Below are positions 45,601 to 55,714 of a stretch of DNA of 64,000 nt, piece after piece. Source of the DNA: Piscicola geometra (lineage: Eukaryota > Annelida > Clitellata > Hirudinida > Piscicolidae). Position 1 is the first letter of the stretch. Every line of letters starts with the position of its first letter. The stretch lies in the NCBI GenBank assembly GCA_943735955.1, contig OX030965.1:828501-892500 (forward strand), read 5' to 3'. The notes beneath the pieces were generated by a model that did not search any database, was not told the origin of the DNA, and saw only the letters and a program-made list of their open reading frames with translations. The translations under genes were made by a program, and so were the position numbers.

Positions 45601-48600
45601 NNNNNNNNNNNNNNNNNNNNNNNNNNNNNNNNNNNNNNNNNNNNNNNNNNNNNNNNNNNNNNNNNNNNNNNNNNNNNNNNNNNNNNNNNNNNNNNNNNNN
45701 GAAGGGAGGGAGGAAGGAAGGAAGGAAGGAAGGGAGGAAGAAAAGGAGGAAGGAAGGAAGGTAGGAAGGAAGGAAGGTAGGAAGGAAGGAAGGAAGGAAG
45801 GAAGGAAAGAAGGAAGGAATGAAGGTAGGAAGGAAGGAAGGAAGGGAGGAAGAAAAGGAGGAAGGAAGGAAGGGAGGAAGGAAGGAAGGAAGGAAGGAAG
45901 GCAGGAATGAAGGAAGGAAGGAAGGAAGGAAGGAAGGAAGGAAGGGAGGAAGGAAGGAAGGGAGGGAGGAAGGAAGGAAGGAAGGGAGGAAGAAAAGAAG
46001 GAAGGAAGGAAGGGAGGAAGGAAGGGAGGAAAGAAGGGAGGGCACTCACTCTCGAGACTGGCCATTCTCCTGGCGTTTCTGCCCTCCTCCTCCACCTCGG
46101 CCTCCTCGGCACAGTCCTCCTCGAACGATGACGTCACCACGTAATCATCGTCAACACCCCCTGCGAATGATCAGCATCAATTACTATGAAATCATTTGAT
46201 ATTTGTAGAACGAATTGATTGTTTTGAGATGGAGCGACGAGGAAGTGATGGGAAGGAGGAAGTGATAGGAAGGAGGAAGTGATAGGAAGGAGGAAGTGAG
46301 AGCAACAATGCAAATCTTCTTCTTCGTCTTCTTCGTCTTCCTCAGTGCACGAGTCAGCGTACGCGAACTCCTGTCCAACCTCCTTGTTTCTCTTCCTCTT
46401 GCTGCTTGTCTTCTTGCCCAACTGTTTGTGCATGCATGCAGTCTCTGTGAACTAACGAAGACAACCGGCATGAAATTAAAAATATATAAAAGATATAAAA
46501 TAATTCACATGTAATTGAAAAAAAATGTTCAAATGTTCATTGCAATTTAATGTTTTATTCCTTTTTTTAATCAGAACAAATGTCTTCCTTTACTGCGTGA
46601 TTGATGAGAATATCAACCGCAGCATACCTTTCCGAACAGACGAGTGAACATTTCAAAGTGTTTCACGTCTATAACGAGCGCATTTAGTGACTTGTTCGGC
46701 TGAATGTCGCGCCTTGATGCCCGCTTTTGAGGTGTGCAGGGGAGGCAGTCTGAAGCGGTGTCCGCTCCAATGTCGAAACAATCAACGGCGAAACGCATCG
46801 ATTTTTCGCTTCTGCAGCTAAAGACGCCTTCGTTTTTCTAAACTATGAAACATTTGATTTTCACTTCATAATTTTTTTGTGAAAACCAAATTTGAAGAAA
46901 AAATAAAATAAAATTTTAGAAAATATATAACTTATTTTATTCTTTCTTCATTAATAAATATGCTTCCTGTATTCAGGGGACGGCCCTGCAATGCCGCTCT
47001 TCTGTCTCTTCTTTGGCCGCAGTTCTGTCAACACCCTCACTGAGCTTGCTTCATGCGTGCAATCTCGGACGCAATGCACACCCCGTCGTCGCTGAGGCGG
47101 ACATTGAACTTAGCGTACAACACCATGTCACATGTGTTTTTTCAATGCCAAAAAGGGAGAAAACGAGATTTAATGAACGAAAAGGAGCCGCTCAGATCAG
47201 AAGAGTCCACCATTTGACTATTGCAAAATGCTCAAAGTGTCTTCATTGGAAAACTTTTGAGAGCAAAAATAAGAAGGAAGTGCGTCTTATACATGGTATT
47301 TTACGGTATTCTAAAATAAAATGGAAGATTATATATTCTTGGATTTGACATATTTCAAGAGGAAAGGTGTACACAGTCGATCAGTTTTATGAAACGCACC
47401 CTCATTTTGAAATATTTTGTGTCAATGAGGGTCACACAGATGCCAATAAGGGTCACACGGATGTCAATAAGTGTCACATGGATGCCAATAAAGGTCACAT
47501 GGATGTCAATAAGTGTCACATGGATGCCAATAAGGGTCACATGGATGCCAATAAGGGTCACATGGATGCCAATAAGGGTCACATGGATGCCAATAAGGGT
47601 CACATGGATGCCAATAAGTGTCACATGGATGCCAATAAGTGTCACATGGATGCCAATAAGGGTCACATGGATGCCAATAAGGGTCACATGGATGCCAATA
47701 AGGGTCACATGGATGCCAATAAGTGTCACATGGATGCCAATAAGTGTCACATAGATGCCAATAAGGGTCACATGGATGCCAATAAGTGTCACATGGATGC
47801 CAATAATGGTCACACAGATGCCAATAAGGGTCACACGGATGCCAATAAGGGTCACACGGATGCCAATAAGGGTCACTTGTCGTGAGTTTAGCGGTTCTTG
47901 TTTCCTTTCCACCTTCCACCTTCCCCGAGACTTGCTGACCCGGTCCCGAAACATAAATTCTTTTCACGATGCTGTCCAACAAGGAAACACACTTTATCTT
48001 CTAAAGCACGGTGATACAAGACTGCAAGGTCTGCAATGAGCTAGTGAGCCACTTCAATAAACTTCTCACCTCCAACTCTAACGAATGCTCTCCCGTCTTG
48101 AGCACAGAATAAACTAATGGCTTTGCACAGACTGCTTTCTGAACGAGGAGAAAAAGATTTTCCAGTGAAAATAAAAGTACTATGATTTTGTGTGTTTAAA
48201 AATGGACGGCCAGTGCATGTCTTTCTATGTTTCAACATGCCAGAAGCACTAAAGGAGTTGAAATGTTGAACTAATATTTTGAAAGACCTGAATCTGTTGG
48301 ACCCACAACAACACAAACGAAGCTCTTTTTTCTCAATAATATGTGAAATGTAATAAATACCAGATGAGTGTTCTATCGTTTCCTGTGAGCATTCAAAGTG
48401 CCTGTGAGGTAGAACTCCATCCCAGCCGTCGTTCTGCGCTCAAATATTGCAAAAAGAAGCGTAAAAACTGCAGATTAAATGCAACATATCTCAGAACTGC
48501 AAGAAAAAACACGAAAACAAAATTTCTGTAAATTTTGTGTAAAAAAATCCTGTAATTAATTTCGGTACAATTTTTAAATGAAAATTTTTTTTAATGACAA

Positions 48601-51600
48601 AAACTTCTTTTTCCGGTCCCGATTTGAATCATTTCCGTTTTTTTCGATAATCGATTCTCAATTTTCGACTCTTCCCGTTCCCACGGGAGTCCCACGGGTA
48701 CCTCGTCCGACCTCTAGTTGAAGAGGAATAAAAGAGAACCAAGATGTCAATAAGACTTGTTTTTTAGGATCATGTCTTTAACAGATTTATGAAAAGATTA
48801 AACAAATATTTCTTTGAGTGAAAATAGTAAGTAACGAGACACCCGTTTAGGACTCTCAGGCAACTGTTTACAGCGCAGTCCCTCATTTGAAACTCCTCCA
48901 CGAGTCTCTAGAACAGGCGGCTCAAAAAGGTTGCAAGAGCGAAAGAAAAGAAGCCGGCATTTATGGAGAGCGTTGGCAAACAAGGCATGATGCCCTCCTC
49001 TCCCTTGCAGACGTACCTTGTAGTTGCCATAGGAACTCGGGTCGAAGTCCTCGTCGGCCTCCTCGCAGGGCCGCAAGCGCTTCTTCTGCATCGTCGTTCA
49101 AATTGTTGCTCAAACTATTACTGGTGCTTTCGTTTATCGTCATTTCATTTGATCATCATAATCATCATAATCATCATCTTCATCTTCACCATCATAATCA
49201 TCCTCTTCATCTTCACCGTCATCATCATCCTCATCATCATCATCCCCATCGTCATCCTCATCATCATCACCTTCTTATTCTTGAGAACGGCCTGATACTC
49301 TTCGAGCATCAACCTCATCATCTTCCTCGTCCTCCTCCTCTCCCTCTGCAGCCTCCTCTCCTCACTCAGCACTCTGCCCTTCTCCTTGTCTGCCTTCACA
49401 TGCCTCTTCTTGCGTCTCTCGTTTGGCAACTGCAACAACACCACCTCCTTTCGCTGGCCCTTGTTCACCCTGCTCGAGCGTCGCAGCGCCACCACTGCGC
49501 CTCTGCCTGCGCCCCCATCGCCACCATCGCCACCATCGCCTTTGGTCGCCTGATCGTCTTTGCCAGCCAATGAAGTCTCTTCCTCTTCTTTCTCCTTTTC
49601 CATCTCTCCCTCCTCTCCTTGCCCAACTCCTGCCCCCTCACTGCTGCCACTGCCACTATCGCTTCCCACATCACTGTCGTCACTACTGTCATCATCACTG
49701 CCCTCCCTACTAGAAGCACAATCAACCTCTGCACCCTCTCCCACCTGCTCAACTCTCACTTCTCCGAGGCAACTTTCCTGCTTGGGGTCGGAAGGCACTC
49801 TGGCTTGCACGTGCCGCACTCCTCCAACTTCCCTTGCCTTTTTGGTGCTTTCCCTGTTCTTCTCATCATTACCACCACCACTTACTCCATCATTACCACC
49901 ACCAATTACTCCATCATTACCACCACCAATTACTCCATCATTACCACCACCACTTACTCCATCATTACCACCACCAATTACTCCATCATTACCACCACCA
50001 CTTACTCCATCATCACCAGCACCACCTTCCACTCCCTCGCCATTGAACTGCAGTGGTAACTTCTTGCCTTCAACACCCTCTAAGAACGCATCACCAACTC
50101 TTGATACTTGCTCCTTCTCCCCCTCTTTTCCTCCACCTCTCTCCCTCCCTCTCTCCCTCCCTCTGTCTACTTCATCAACCTCTTTGTTCTCTGCCTCCTC
50201 ACCACCCGCCTGCAGCACCTCACCAGCCTTCTCCTCCTGCTTGCCTCCCAATGAGCCACCACGCACAGCACCAACTCTCGTCCGCTCAAGGGGCCTTGTT
50301 GAACGGGCCTCTGAGGCAGTCGTCCCATCAGCTGCGTGTACTTGCTTCTCAGCAACCTTGTTGGCTTCAGAGGCAGCAAACGAAGGAAACACCTCATCAA
50401 CAACCTCACCCTCTCTCCCTCCACACCCTCCATGTCCTCTCAACTTTTCCTCTTTGCACCCTTGCACCACTCCAAAACTACCCTCCTCGCTAGTGCCACC
50501 ACTGCTACCATCATCAGCACCACCCTTCTCCACACCACTGCTACCATCATCAGCACCACCCTTCTCCACACCACTGCTACCATCATCAGCACCACCCTTC
50601 TCCACACCACTGCTACCATCATCATCACCACCCTTCTCCACACCACTGCTACCATCATCAGCACCACCCTTCTCCACACCACTGCTACCATCATCAGCAC
50701 CACCCTTCTCCACACCACTGCTACCATCATCATCACCACCCTTCTCCACACCACTGCTACCATCATCAGCACCACCCTTCTCCACACCACTGCTACCATC
50801 ATCAGCACCACCCTTATCCACAACACTGCTACTATCATCAACACTACTCTTCTCCACACCACTGCTACCATCATCAGCACCACCCTTCTCCACACCACTG
50901 CTACTATCATCAACACCACCCTTCTTTAAACCACAGCTACTATCATCAACACTACTCTTCTCCACACCACTGCTACCATCATCAACACCACCCTTCTCCA
51001 CACCACTGCTACCATCATCAGCACCACCCTTCTCCACACCACTGCTACCATCATCAGCACCACCCTTCTCCACACCACTGCTACTATCATCAGCACCACC
51101 CTTCTTTAAACCACAGCTACTATCATCAACACTACTCTTCTCCACACCACTGCTACCATCATCAGCACCACCCTTCTCCACACCACTGCTACCATCATCA
51201 GCACCACCCTTCTCCACACCACTGCTACTATCATCAGCACCACCCTTCTCCACACCACTGCTACTATCATCAGCACCACCCTTTTCCACACCACTGCTAC
51301 CATCATCAGCACCACCCTTTTTTAAACCACTGCTACCATCATCAGATCCACCCTTCTCCACACCACTGCTACCATCATCAGCACCACCCTTCTCCACACC
51401 ACTGCGACTATCATCAGCACCACCCTTCTCCACACCACTGCTACCATCATCAGCACCACCCTTATCCACACCACTGCTACCATCATCAGCACCACCCTTA
51501 TCCACAACAACAGCAGCAGCAGGCAGCAAGAGAGCACGCCTCCTCCTCCTCTTGGAGCGCTGCAGCAGCAACTTCCTCCTGCCCTTCTTGCTGGGAGGAC

Positions 51601-54538
51601 CCCCCTCCGATGAGGATGATGATGATGGTGATGATGATGATGATGATAATGACGTCACCACACTGCTCGGACTGGCACACCTGCCCTTCAGAGGACGCTT
51701 CCTGCTGCTATTGAGGCTGTCTGCCTCGATGAGCTCTGCTGCAGTGAGTGTCTGCGTGGAGGTCTGTCTGCCTGGCTGCTCCCTCCTCGCCCCCTCGCGA
51801 CACTCCTCCGCTTTGTTTCCACTCTTTGAGGTCTCATCACCCTCTTCATCTTTCATGCACCCGTTCGTCATCGAATACCTTTCTTCATTGGCCATTGCTC
51901 TTCTGTCCTCGTCCTTCCCAGCAGCTGTGGACAGGGCAGCAGTGGGCAGGGCAGCAGTGGGCAGAGCAGCAGTGGGCAGGGCAGCAGTGGACAGGGCAGC
52001 AGTGGGCAGGGCAGCTGTGGGCAGGGCAGCAGTAGGCAGGGCAGCAGTGGGCAGGGCAGCAGTGGACAGGGCAGCAGTGGCACAACCACAAGTTGCTGCT
52101 TCGTCACCTTTCAAACCCAACAAGTCTTTTCGCAGCCCTCCTTCTTCAACTCCCCTTTCTTCTTCATCGCCATCTCTTTCTTCCACTCCACCTCCTTCCC
52201 TTTTCACCTTCCTCTCTTCCACCACCTCATCGACCTTTCCACCTTCAACATCACAAGGACTCCTCTCTCCCTTCCTCACTCTCTCGCCTGTGCAATAAAA
52301 ACCTCGATACAAAAAAAAACATTTTAAAAACACAGCCCCACAACAACACACAGCACCACACAACAACACACAACAACACACAACAACACACAGCACCACA
52401 CAACAACACACAGCACCACACAACAACACACAACAACACACAGCACCACACAACAACACACAGCACCACACAACAACACACAGCACCACACAGCACCACA
52501 CAGCACCACACAGCACCACACAGCACCACACAACACCACACAGCACCACACAGCACCACACAACACCACACAGCACCACACAGCACCACACAACAACACA
52601 CAGCACCACACAGCACCACACAGCACCACACAGCACCACACAGCACCACACAGCACCACACAACACCACACAGCATCACACAACACCACACAACACCACA
52701 CAGCACCACACAACACCACACAGCACCACACAACACCACACAGCACCACACAGCACCACAACAACACACCTGCACCACAACAACACACCTGCATGCCTCT
52801 GCAGCTTTTCGATAAGCAAGAGCAACTCCGGCCTGCTCCTGCGGCGTTGTGAATGCACAGTGAACGACCACTCATGCGCTCGTGTCAGCCGCACCTTGCA
52901 ACAGCGACCGAACTTCACATTGGAGCAAGCTCTTGCAAGCACACTCAAACGGAGTCAATCGACATTGCTGCCTGACTCCCTCTCTACGCTATAAGGCGCC
53001 TCGGCTGCTTTACTGATCGCGACACACGTGCCTAGTGACAAAGTTCTCTGCATTGAAAGAGGCGCTCACTTGACGACGACTCCACAGGACTCCTGCTCCA
53101 CGGCCTCCGGGTCGAGTGTCTGGTCCCAGCAGTACACCCGCATGTTCAAGCTGTCGTCCTGCGTGGGGTCGATGCAGCCGATTGAATGCACGCCAGACAG
53201 ACAGCCAGACAGCCAGACAGACAGCCAGACAGACAGACAGCCAGACAGACAGCCAGACAGACAGCCAGCCAGACAGACAGCCAGACAGTCAGGACAGACT
53301 GGACGCACCATGAAGAACCAGTAGCGTCTGCCGTGGACATCCTTTCCGATGGCTTCGTGTCGCAGCCTGGCGCTCGAGAGGCCTGCCAACTGCTCCTTGA
53401 ATTTGCCGTTGCTCTCGAACTGCTGCTCCACAAGTCGCTGTGAGTTGCATTATGGTGATGTGAGTTGCAGTGTGGTGATGTGAGTTGCAGTGTGGTGATG
53501 TGAGTTGCAGTGTGGTGATGTGAGTTGCAGTGTGGTGATGTGAGTTGCAGTGTGGTGATGTGAGTTGCAGTGTGGTGATGTGAGTTGCAGTGTGGTGATG
53601 TGAGTTGCAGTGTGGTGATGTGAGTTGCAGTGTGGTGCTGTGAGTTGCAGTGTGGTGATGTGAGTTGCAGTGTGGTGATGTGAGTTGCAGTGTGGTGATG
53701 TGAGTTGCAGTGTGGTGATGTGAGTTGCAGTGTGGTGATGTGAATTGCAGTGTGGTGATGTGAGTTGCAGTGTGGTGATGTGAGTTGCAGTGTGGTGATG
53801 TGAGTTGCAGTGTGGTGATGTGAGTTGCAGTGTGGTGATGTGAGTTGCAGTGTGGTGATGTGTGTTGCAGTGTGGTGATGTGAGTTGCAGTGTGGTGATG
53901 TGAGTTGCAGTGTGGTGATGTGAGTTGCAGTGTGGTGATGTGTGTTGCAGTGTGGTGATGTGAGTTGCAGTGTGGTGATGTGAGTTGCAGTGTGGTGATG
54001 TGAGTTGCAGTGTGGTGATGTGAGTTGCAGTGTGGTGATGTGAGTTGCAGTGTGGTGATGTGAGTTGCAGTGTGGTGATGTGAGTTGCAGTGTGGTGATG
54101 TGAGTTGCAGTGTGGTGATGTGAGTTGCAGTGTGGTGATGTGAGTTGCAGTGTGGTGATGTGAGTTGCAGTGTGGTGATGTGAGTTGCAGTGTGGTGATG
54201 TGAGTTGCAGTGTGGTGATGTGAGTTGCAGTGTGGTGATGTGAGTTGCAGTGTGGTGATGTGTGTGGCGGTATAGTTTTGAGAAAGTGGTGGTGTAGTGT
54301 TGAGGGAGTGGTGGTGGAGTGATGAGGGAGTGGTGGTGGAGTGATGAGGGAGTGGTGGTGGAGTGATGAGGGAGTGGTGATGTGGTGCTGAGGGAGTGGT
54401 GGTGGAGTGATGAGGGAGTGGAGGTGTGGTGTTGAGAAATTGAACCTTGACGAGTCTCAGCTTCAAAGCGATGGAGCAGTTTTCGAAGCCTTTCTTCTCC
54501 AGTTCTGCGGCATCTGCTGTCGAGTGCAGCTGGCAGAA
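34992..54538 (-). CDS. RSF1: Remodeling and spacing factor 1 homologue (5' partial)
   Basis: Large histone-binding subunit of the nuclear RSF chromatin remodeller, partner of the SNF2H/ISWI ATPase. Fifteen exons in transcript order: 54446-54538, 53309-53437, 53070-53158, 52789-52838, 49271-52287, 49017-49085, 46307-46421, 46050-46160, 44919-45184, 41637-41741, 40285-40400, 39253-39721, 37247-37448, 37049-37176, 34992-36643. Phases chain throughout, except for one missing base in exon 40285-40400. About 2,200 residues; human RSF1 has 1,441. Conserved landmarks: [27 protein letters not shown] (IGRDKDGLMYW in human), LRRSSRVNK, a C4HC3 PHD finger, ISYKFEEFE...AIEDDVKAA (ISYRFDEFDEAIDEAIEDDIKEA in human), [15 protein letters not shown], and a C-terminus ending [13 protein letters not shown]. 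Acidic and low-complexity elsewhere, as in the family. N-terminal exon(s) not found, probably beyond the window. Confidence 0.9.
35083..35213 (-). repeat. RSF1: 30-bp coding minisatellite in RSF1
   Basis: Four to five near-identical 30-bp units encoding a decapeptide. Unit length divisible by three keeps the frame. Confidence 0.92.
37049..37176 (-). CDS. RSF1: RSF1 exon, acidic-to-lysine segment
   Basis: Encodes [19 protein letters not shown], then [14 protein letters not shown] and a poly-Lys run. The acceptor lies in CAGCAGCAGCAG, so up to four in-frame AGs could be used. Donor AAAA|GTGGGT, phase 1. Confidence 0.82.
37247..37448 (-). CDS. RSF1: RSF1 exon, GKGKDVSS to TDEFKI
   Basis: Reads [19 protein letters not shown], then an E/K/R-rich block and [28 protein letters not shown] and DEFKIS are conserved with vertebrate RSF1. 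Acceptor ATCAG|CAG|GCC is a NAGNAG pair. Donor AAAT|GTAAGT, phase 2. Confidence 0.85.
37449..39252. other. RSF1: RSF1 intron with transposase-like relic
   Basis: 1.8-kb intron. Near 37,905-38,005 a 36-bp unit (GAAGAATAGTGTCAGTATAT core) occurs 2.6 times, and a hairpin CATGAGCTGGT/ACCAGCTCATG lies at 37,829-37,862. The rest is AT-rich around the relic at 38,093-38,730. Confidence 0.6.
38093..38730 (+). pseudogene. Transposase-like relic of unknown family
   Basis: Broken open frames reading [27 protein letters not shown], then [55 protein letters not shown] ... CQHH arrangement recurs in uncharacterised repetitive proteins of invertebrates. Frame shifts and stops present. I cannot assign the family. 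Confidence 0.45.
39253..39721 (-). CDS. RSF1: RSF1 exon with ISYKFEEFE motif
   Basis: 156 codons plus one base. Begins [18 protein letters not shown], passes through a poly-Ser stretch and an E/R-rich stretch, and ends [28 protein letters not shown]. This last block is the best conserved part of RSF1 after the PHD finger. Acceptor TTGACAG|AAC and donor GCTG|GTGAGT. Confidence 0.9.
39760..40265. repeat. Two minisatellites in an RSF1 intron
   Basis: Left, a roughly 33-bp unit with CACCAGACCCACCACCACC; right (from 40,070), a 27-bp unit with TGACCGAACCTCCATGACAC. Together they fill most of the 563-bp intron. Confidence 0.9.
40285..40400 (-). CDS. RSF1: RSF1 exon after the PHD finger, 1-base frame shift
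   Basis: Reads [17 protein letters not shown] in one frame and [20 protein letters not shown] in another; together they match human CEKLEEQLQDLD...RRKERLVYVGISIENI. The exon has 116 bases where 117 are needed, so one base is missing near 40,347. Either an assembly error or a real lesion. Confidence 0.82.
40405..41620. repeat. 10-bp minisatellite GGAGGTGAGT
   Basis: About 120 units of GGAGGTGAGT with GAGAGGTGAGT and GGGAGGTGAG variants, filling the 1,236-bp RSF1 intron. The unit nearest the exon supplies the acceptor (CTCCACTCACAG on the minus strand). Confidence 0.95.
41637..41741 (-). CDS. RSF1: RSF1 PHD finger, second half
   Basis: 35 codons, [18 protein letters not shown] to [10 protein letters not shown]. 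Supplies the second CxxC, the His and four further Cys of the C4HC3 zinc module. Acceptor CCCTCATAG|ATG and donor CAG|GTCAGT. Closely resembles vertebrate LLCDSCDSGYHTACLRP...WFCPPC. Confidence 0.95.
41745..44890. repeat. 21-bp minisatellite GTGGGTTTGGTGGGAGAGAG(A)
   Basis: About 150 units filling the 3.2-kb intron that splits the PHD finger. Variants (GGAAAAGA, GGGGAGAG, GAAGAAAG) recur in the same order in blocks, for example 42,6xx-42,9xx and 43,1xx-43,4xx, so multi-unit blocks have been copied. Confidence 0.95.
44919..45184 (-). CDS. RSF1: RSF1 exon ending in the first PHD cysteines
   Basis: Ends [18 protein letters not shown], giving the first CxxC pair of the PHD finger; donor GTG|GTGAGT. 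The acceptor chosen (TTCTCCCAG|CT, at 45,184) has a good pyrimidine tract and the required phase 1, adding about 70 residues ([16 protein letters not shown]...). These are unlike typical RSF1 and could be intron. The other phase-compatible acceptor, at 44,974, is weak. The PHD end is sure; the start is not. Confidence 0.6.
45501..45700. other. Assembly gap (200 N)
   Basis: Exactly 200 N, the usual size of a placeholder gap, inside an RSF1 intron beside a GGAA repeat. True length unknown; an exon could be hidden here. Confidence 0.98.
45701..46038. repeat. GGAA/GGGA tetranucleotide repeat
   Basis: (GGAAGGAAGGAAGGGA)n with AGAAAAGG interruptions, ending 12 bases from the RSF1 exon 46050-46160. 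Probably the cause of the assembly gap. Confidence 0.95.
46050..46160 (-). CDS. RSF1: RSF1 acidic exon
   Basis: Reads [36 protein letters not shown]. Acceptor TCGCAG|GGGG and donor GAGA|GTGAGT, phase 1 at both ends. Low conservation, as expected between the basic and PHD regions. Confidence 0.75.
46307..46421 (-). CDS. RSF1: RSF1 exon, [11 protein letters not shown] to EEEDLH
   Basis: Lys/Arg-rich start, then [20 protein letters not shown]. Acceptor CACAAACAG|TTG. The donor CATT|GTTGCT is weak but phase-compatible with the next exon. Confidence 0.65.
46628..46798 (-). CDS. Possible alternative first exon (unknown)
   Basis: 57 codons from ATG ([17 protein letters not shown]) to MFTRLFGK, followed by a fair donor AAG|GTATGC. 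It lies in the RSF1 intron before exon 46307-46421 and is phase-compatible with it, but no matching upstream acceptor exists, so it would have to be an alternative start or a nested gene. It may also be a chance open frame. Confidence 0.25.
47421..47877. repeat. 21-bp minisatellite CACATGGATGCCAATAAGGGT
   Basis: About 22 copies in an RSF1 intron. Because the unit is 21 bp and stop-free in several frames, both strands appear open (HMDANKG on plus), which is not evidence of coding. Confidence 0.93.
47950..48714 (-). pseudogene. hAT transposon relic, N-terminal part
   Basis: Minus strand reads [20 protein letters not shown] (BED-finger-like), then [23 protein letters not shown], a stop, LIADLAVL, the segment that follows the BED finger in hAT transposases. 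The right end (48,650-48,714) is CGGGAGTCCCACGGGTAC ... GTCCGACCTCTA, the same terminal sequence as the complete hAT at 62,342. The left end is not found. Confidence 0.65.
49017..49085 (-). CDS. RSF1: RSF1 short exon
   Basis: 23 codons [23 protein letters not shown]. Acceptor GATGCAG|AAG and donor AAG|GTACGT, both good; phase 0. Placed by splice signals and acidic composition. Confidence 0.75.
49271..52287 (-). CDS. RSF1: RSF1 giant low-complexity exon
   Basis: 1,005 codons plus two bases. Acceptor TTGCACAG|GC and donor AAGAAG|GTGATG. Starts [12 protein letters not shown]; contains eleven copies of pentapeptide AALPT, about 28 copies of dodecapeptide [12 protein letters not shown], an E/G-rich stretch and a basic end with [15 protein letters not shown] and [29 protein letters not shown] matches LRRSPRISR of vertebrate RSF1, placing the exon between the N-terminal domain and the PHD finger. 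Confidence 0.85.
50490..51510 (-). repeat. RSF1: 36-bp coding minisatellite ([12 protein letters not shown])
   Basis: About 28 units of 36 bp. Variants such as [15 protein letters not shown] recur in order, showing block duplication. Frame is kept throughout. Confidence 0.95.
51924..52082 (-). repeat. RSF1: 15-bp coding repeat (AALPT)
   Basis: Eleven copies of a 15-bp unit in the same RSF1 exon. Confidence 0.93.
52325..52785. repeat. 10-bp repeat CACACAGCAC / CACACAACAA
   Basis: Alternating CAGCACCACA and CAACAACACA units filling the 501-bp RSF1 intron up to the donor, where the unit AACAACACACCTGCA is duplicated across the exon border. Confidence 0.93.
52789..52838 (-). CDS. RSF1: RSF1 50-base exon
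   Basis: Encodes [16 protein letters not shown], matching NRNELAETLALLKAQ of vertebrate RSF1. Acceptor GCCGCAG|G and donor GCAG|GTGTGT. Confidence 0.82.
53070..53158 (-). CDS. RSF1: RSF1 exon, [10 protein letters not shown]
   Basis: Encodes [29 protein letters not shown]. Acceptor CACGCAG|GAC and donor CAA|GTGAGC. Aligns with HNVRMYIEEQD...WKCIVR of vertebrate RSF1. Confidence 0.85.
53195..53292. repeat. CAGACAGC/CAGACAGA microsatellite
   Basis: Fills the 150-bp intron between two RSF1 exons. Confidence 0.93.
53309..53437 (-). CDS. RSF1: RSF1 exon with [11 protein letters not shown]
   Basis: 43 codons [19 protein letters not shown] to [19 protein letters not shown]. The IG(K/R)D..G..YW motif is the WHIM-like signature of RSF1 and its relatives. 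Acceptor ACTCACAG|CGA, formed from a decayed unit of the adjacent 20-bp array; donor ATG|GTGCGT. Confidence 0.92.
53446..54262. repeat. 20-bp minisatellite TGTGGTGATGTGAGTTGCAG
   Basis: About 41 almost identical units in phase with one another, filling the intron up to the acceptor of exon 53309-53437. A few units carry single changes (GAATTGCAG, TGTGTTGCAG). Confidence 0.97.
54270..54440. repeat. GAGGGAGTGGTGGTGGAGTGAT repeat
   Basis: About seven imperfect units of roughly 22 bp between the 20-bp array and RSF1 exon 54446-54538. Confidence 0.85.
54446..54538 (-). CDS. RSF1: RSF1 most 5' visible exon
   Basis: 31 codons [31 protein letters not shown], aligning with ICQEFNSTWAWEMEKKGYLEM...LALLK of vertebrate RSF1. 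Acceptor CACACACAG|TTC and donor CAAG|GTTCAA. No further upstream exon was recognised to the end of the window. Confidence 0.88.
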
Positions 54539-54603
54539 CTGTGTGTGGTCAATGTGTGAGGGATACAGTCAATGCCAGCACAACTTCAGGGCAACACAAA
54601 AAT

Positions 54604-55714
54604 GAGGTTGGTGCAGTTGGTGCAGTTGGTGCAGTTGGTGTATTTGGTGTAGTTGGTGCAGTTGGTGTAGTTGGTGCAGTTGGTGTAGTTGGTGTAGTTG
54701 GTGCAGTTGGTGTAGTTGGTGCAGTTGGTGTAGTTGGTGTAGTTGGTGTAGTTGGTGCAGTTGGTGTAGTTGGTGTAGTTGGTGCCGTTGGTGTAGTTGG
54801 TGCAGTTGGTGTAGTTGGTGCAGTTGGTGTAGTTGGTGCAGTTGGTGTAGTTGGTGTAGTTAGTGCAGTTGGTGTAGTTGGTGCAGTTGGTGTAGTTAGT
54901 GTAGTTGGTGCAGTTGGTGTAGTTAGTGTAGTTGGTGCAGTTGGTGTAGTTGGTGCAGTTGGTGTAGTTAGTGCAGTTGGTGTAGTTGGTGTAGTTGGTG
55001 TAATTGGTGTAGTTGGTGTAGTTGGTGCAGTTGGTGTAGTTGGTGCAGTTGGTGTAGTTGGTGCAGTTGGTGTAGTTGGTGTAGTTGGTGCAGTTGGTGT
55101 ATTTGGTGCAGTTGGTGTAGTTGGTGCAGTTGGTGTAGTTGGTGCAGTTGGTGTAGTTGGTGCCGTTGGTGTAGTTGGTGTAGTTGGTGCAGTTGGTGTA
55201 GTTAGTGTAGTTGGTGCAGTTGGTGTAGTTGGTGCAGTTGGTGCAGTTGGTGTAGTTGGTGTAGTTGGTGTAGTTGGTGTAGTTGTTGTAGTTGGTGTAG
55301 TTGGTGCAGTTGGTGTAGTTGGTGCCGTTGGTGTAGTTGGTGTAGTTGGTGTAGTTGGTGTAGTTGGTGCAGTTGGTGTAGTAAGTGTAGTTGGTGCAGT
55401 TGGTGTAGTTAGTGTATTTGGTGCAGTTGGTGTAGTTGGTGTAGTTAGTGTATTTGGTGTAGTTGGTGCAGTTGGTGTAGTTAGTGCAGTTGGTGCAGTT
55501 GGTGTAGTTGGTGCAGTTGGTGTAGTTGGTGCAGTTGGTGCAGTTGGTACAGTTGGTGTAGTTAGTGTAGTTGGTGCAGTTGGTGTAGTTGGTGCAGTTG
55601 GTGTAGTTAGTGTATTTGGTGCAGTTGGTGTAGTTGGTGTAGTTAGTGTATTTGGTGTAGTTGGTGCAGTTGGTGTAGTTAGTGCAGTTGGTGCAGTTGG
55701 TGTAGTTGGTGTAG
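54604..55714. repeat. 9-bp array GTTGGTGTA/GTTGGTGCA
   Basis: About 120 units, mixing TA and CA variants with rarer AGTGTA, TTTGGTGCA and GTTGGTGCC. Continues at 57,019-57,405 and 58,710-58,926 on the far sides of two LINE cassettes. Confidence 0.96.

Noticed and set aside
47013..47348. 111-codon plus-strand frame and a minus-strand stretch reading [15 protein letters not shown]
   Set aside because: No splice signals placing either in a transcript and no family recognised; too little to call.
49560..52298. 912-residue plus-strand frame rich in Ser/Pro/Leu
   Set aside because: Antisense of the RSF1 giant exon; the minus strand has RSF1 similarity and matching splice sites.
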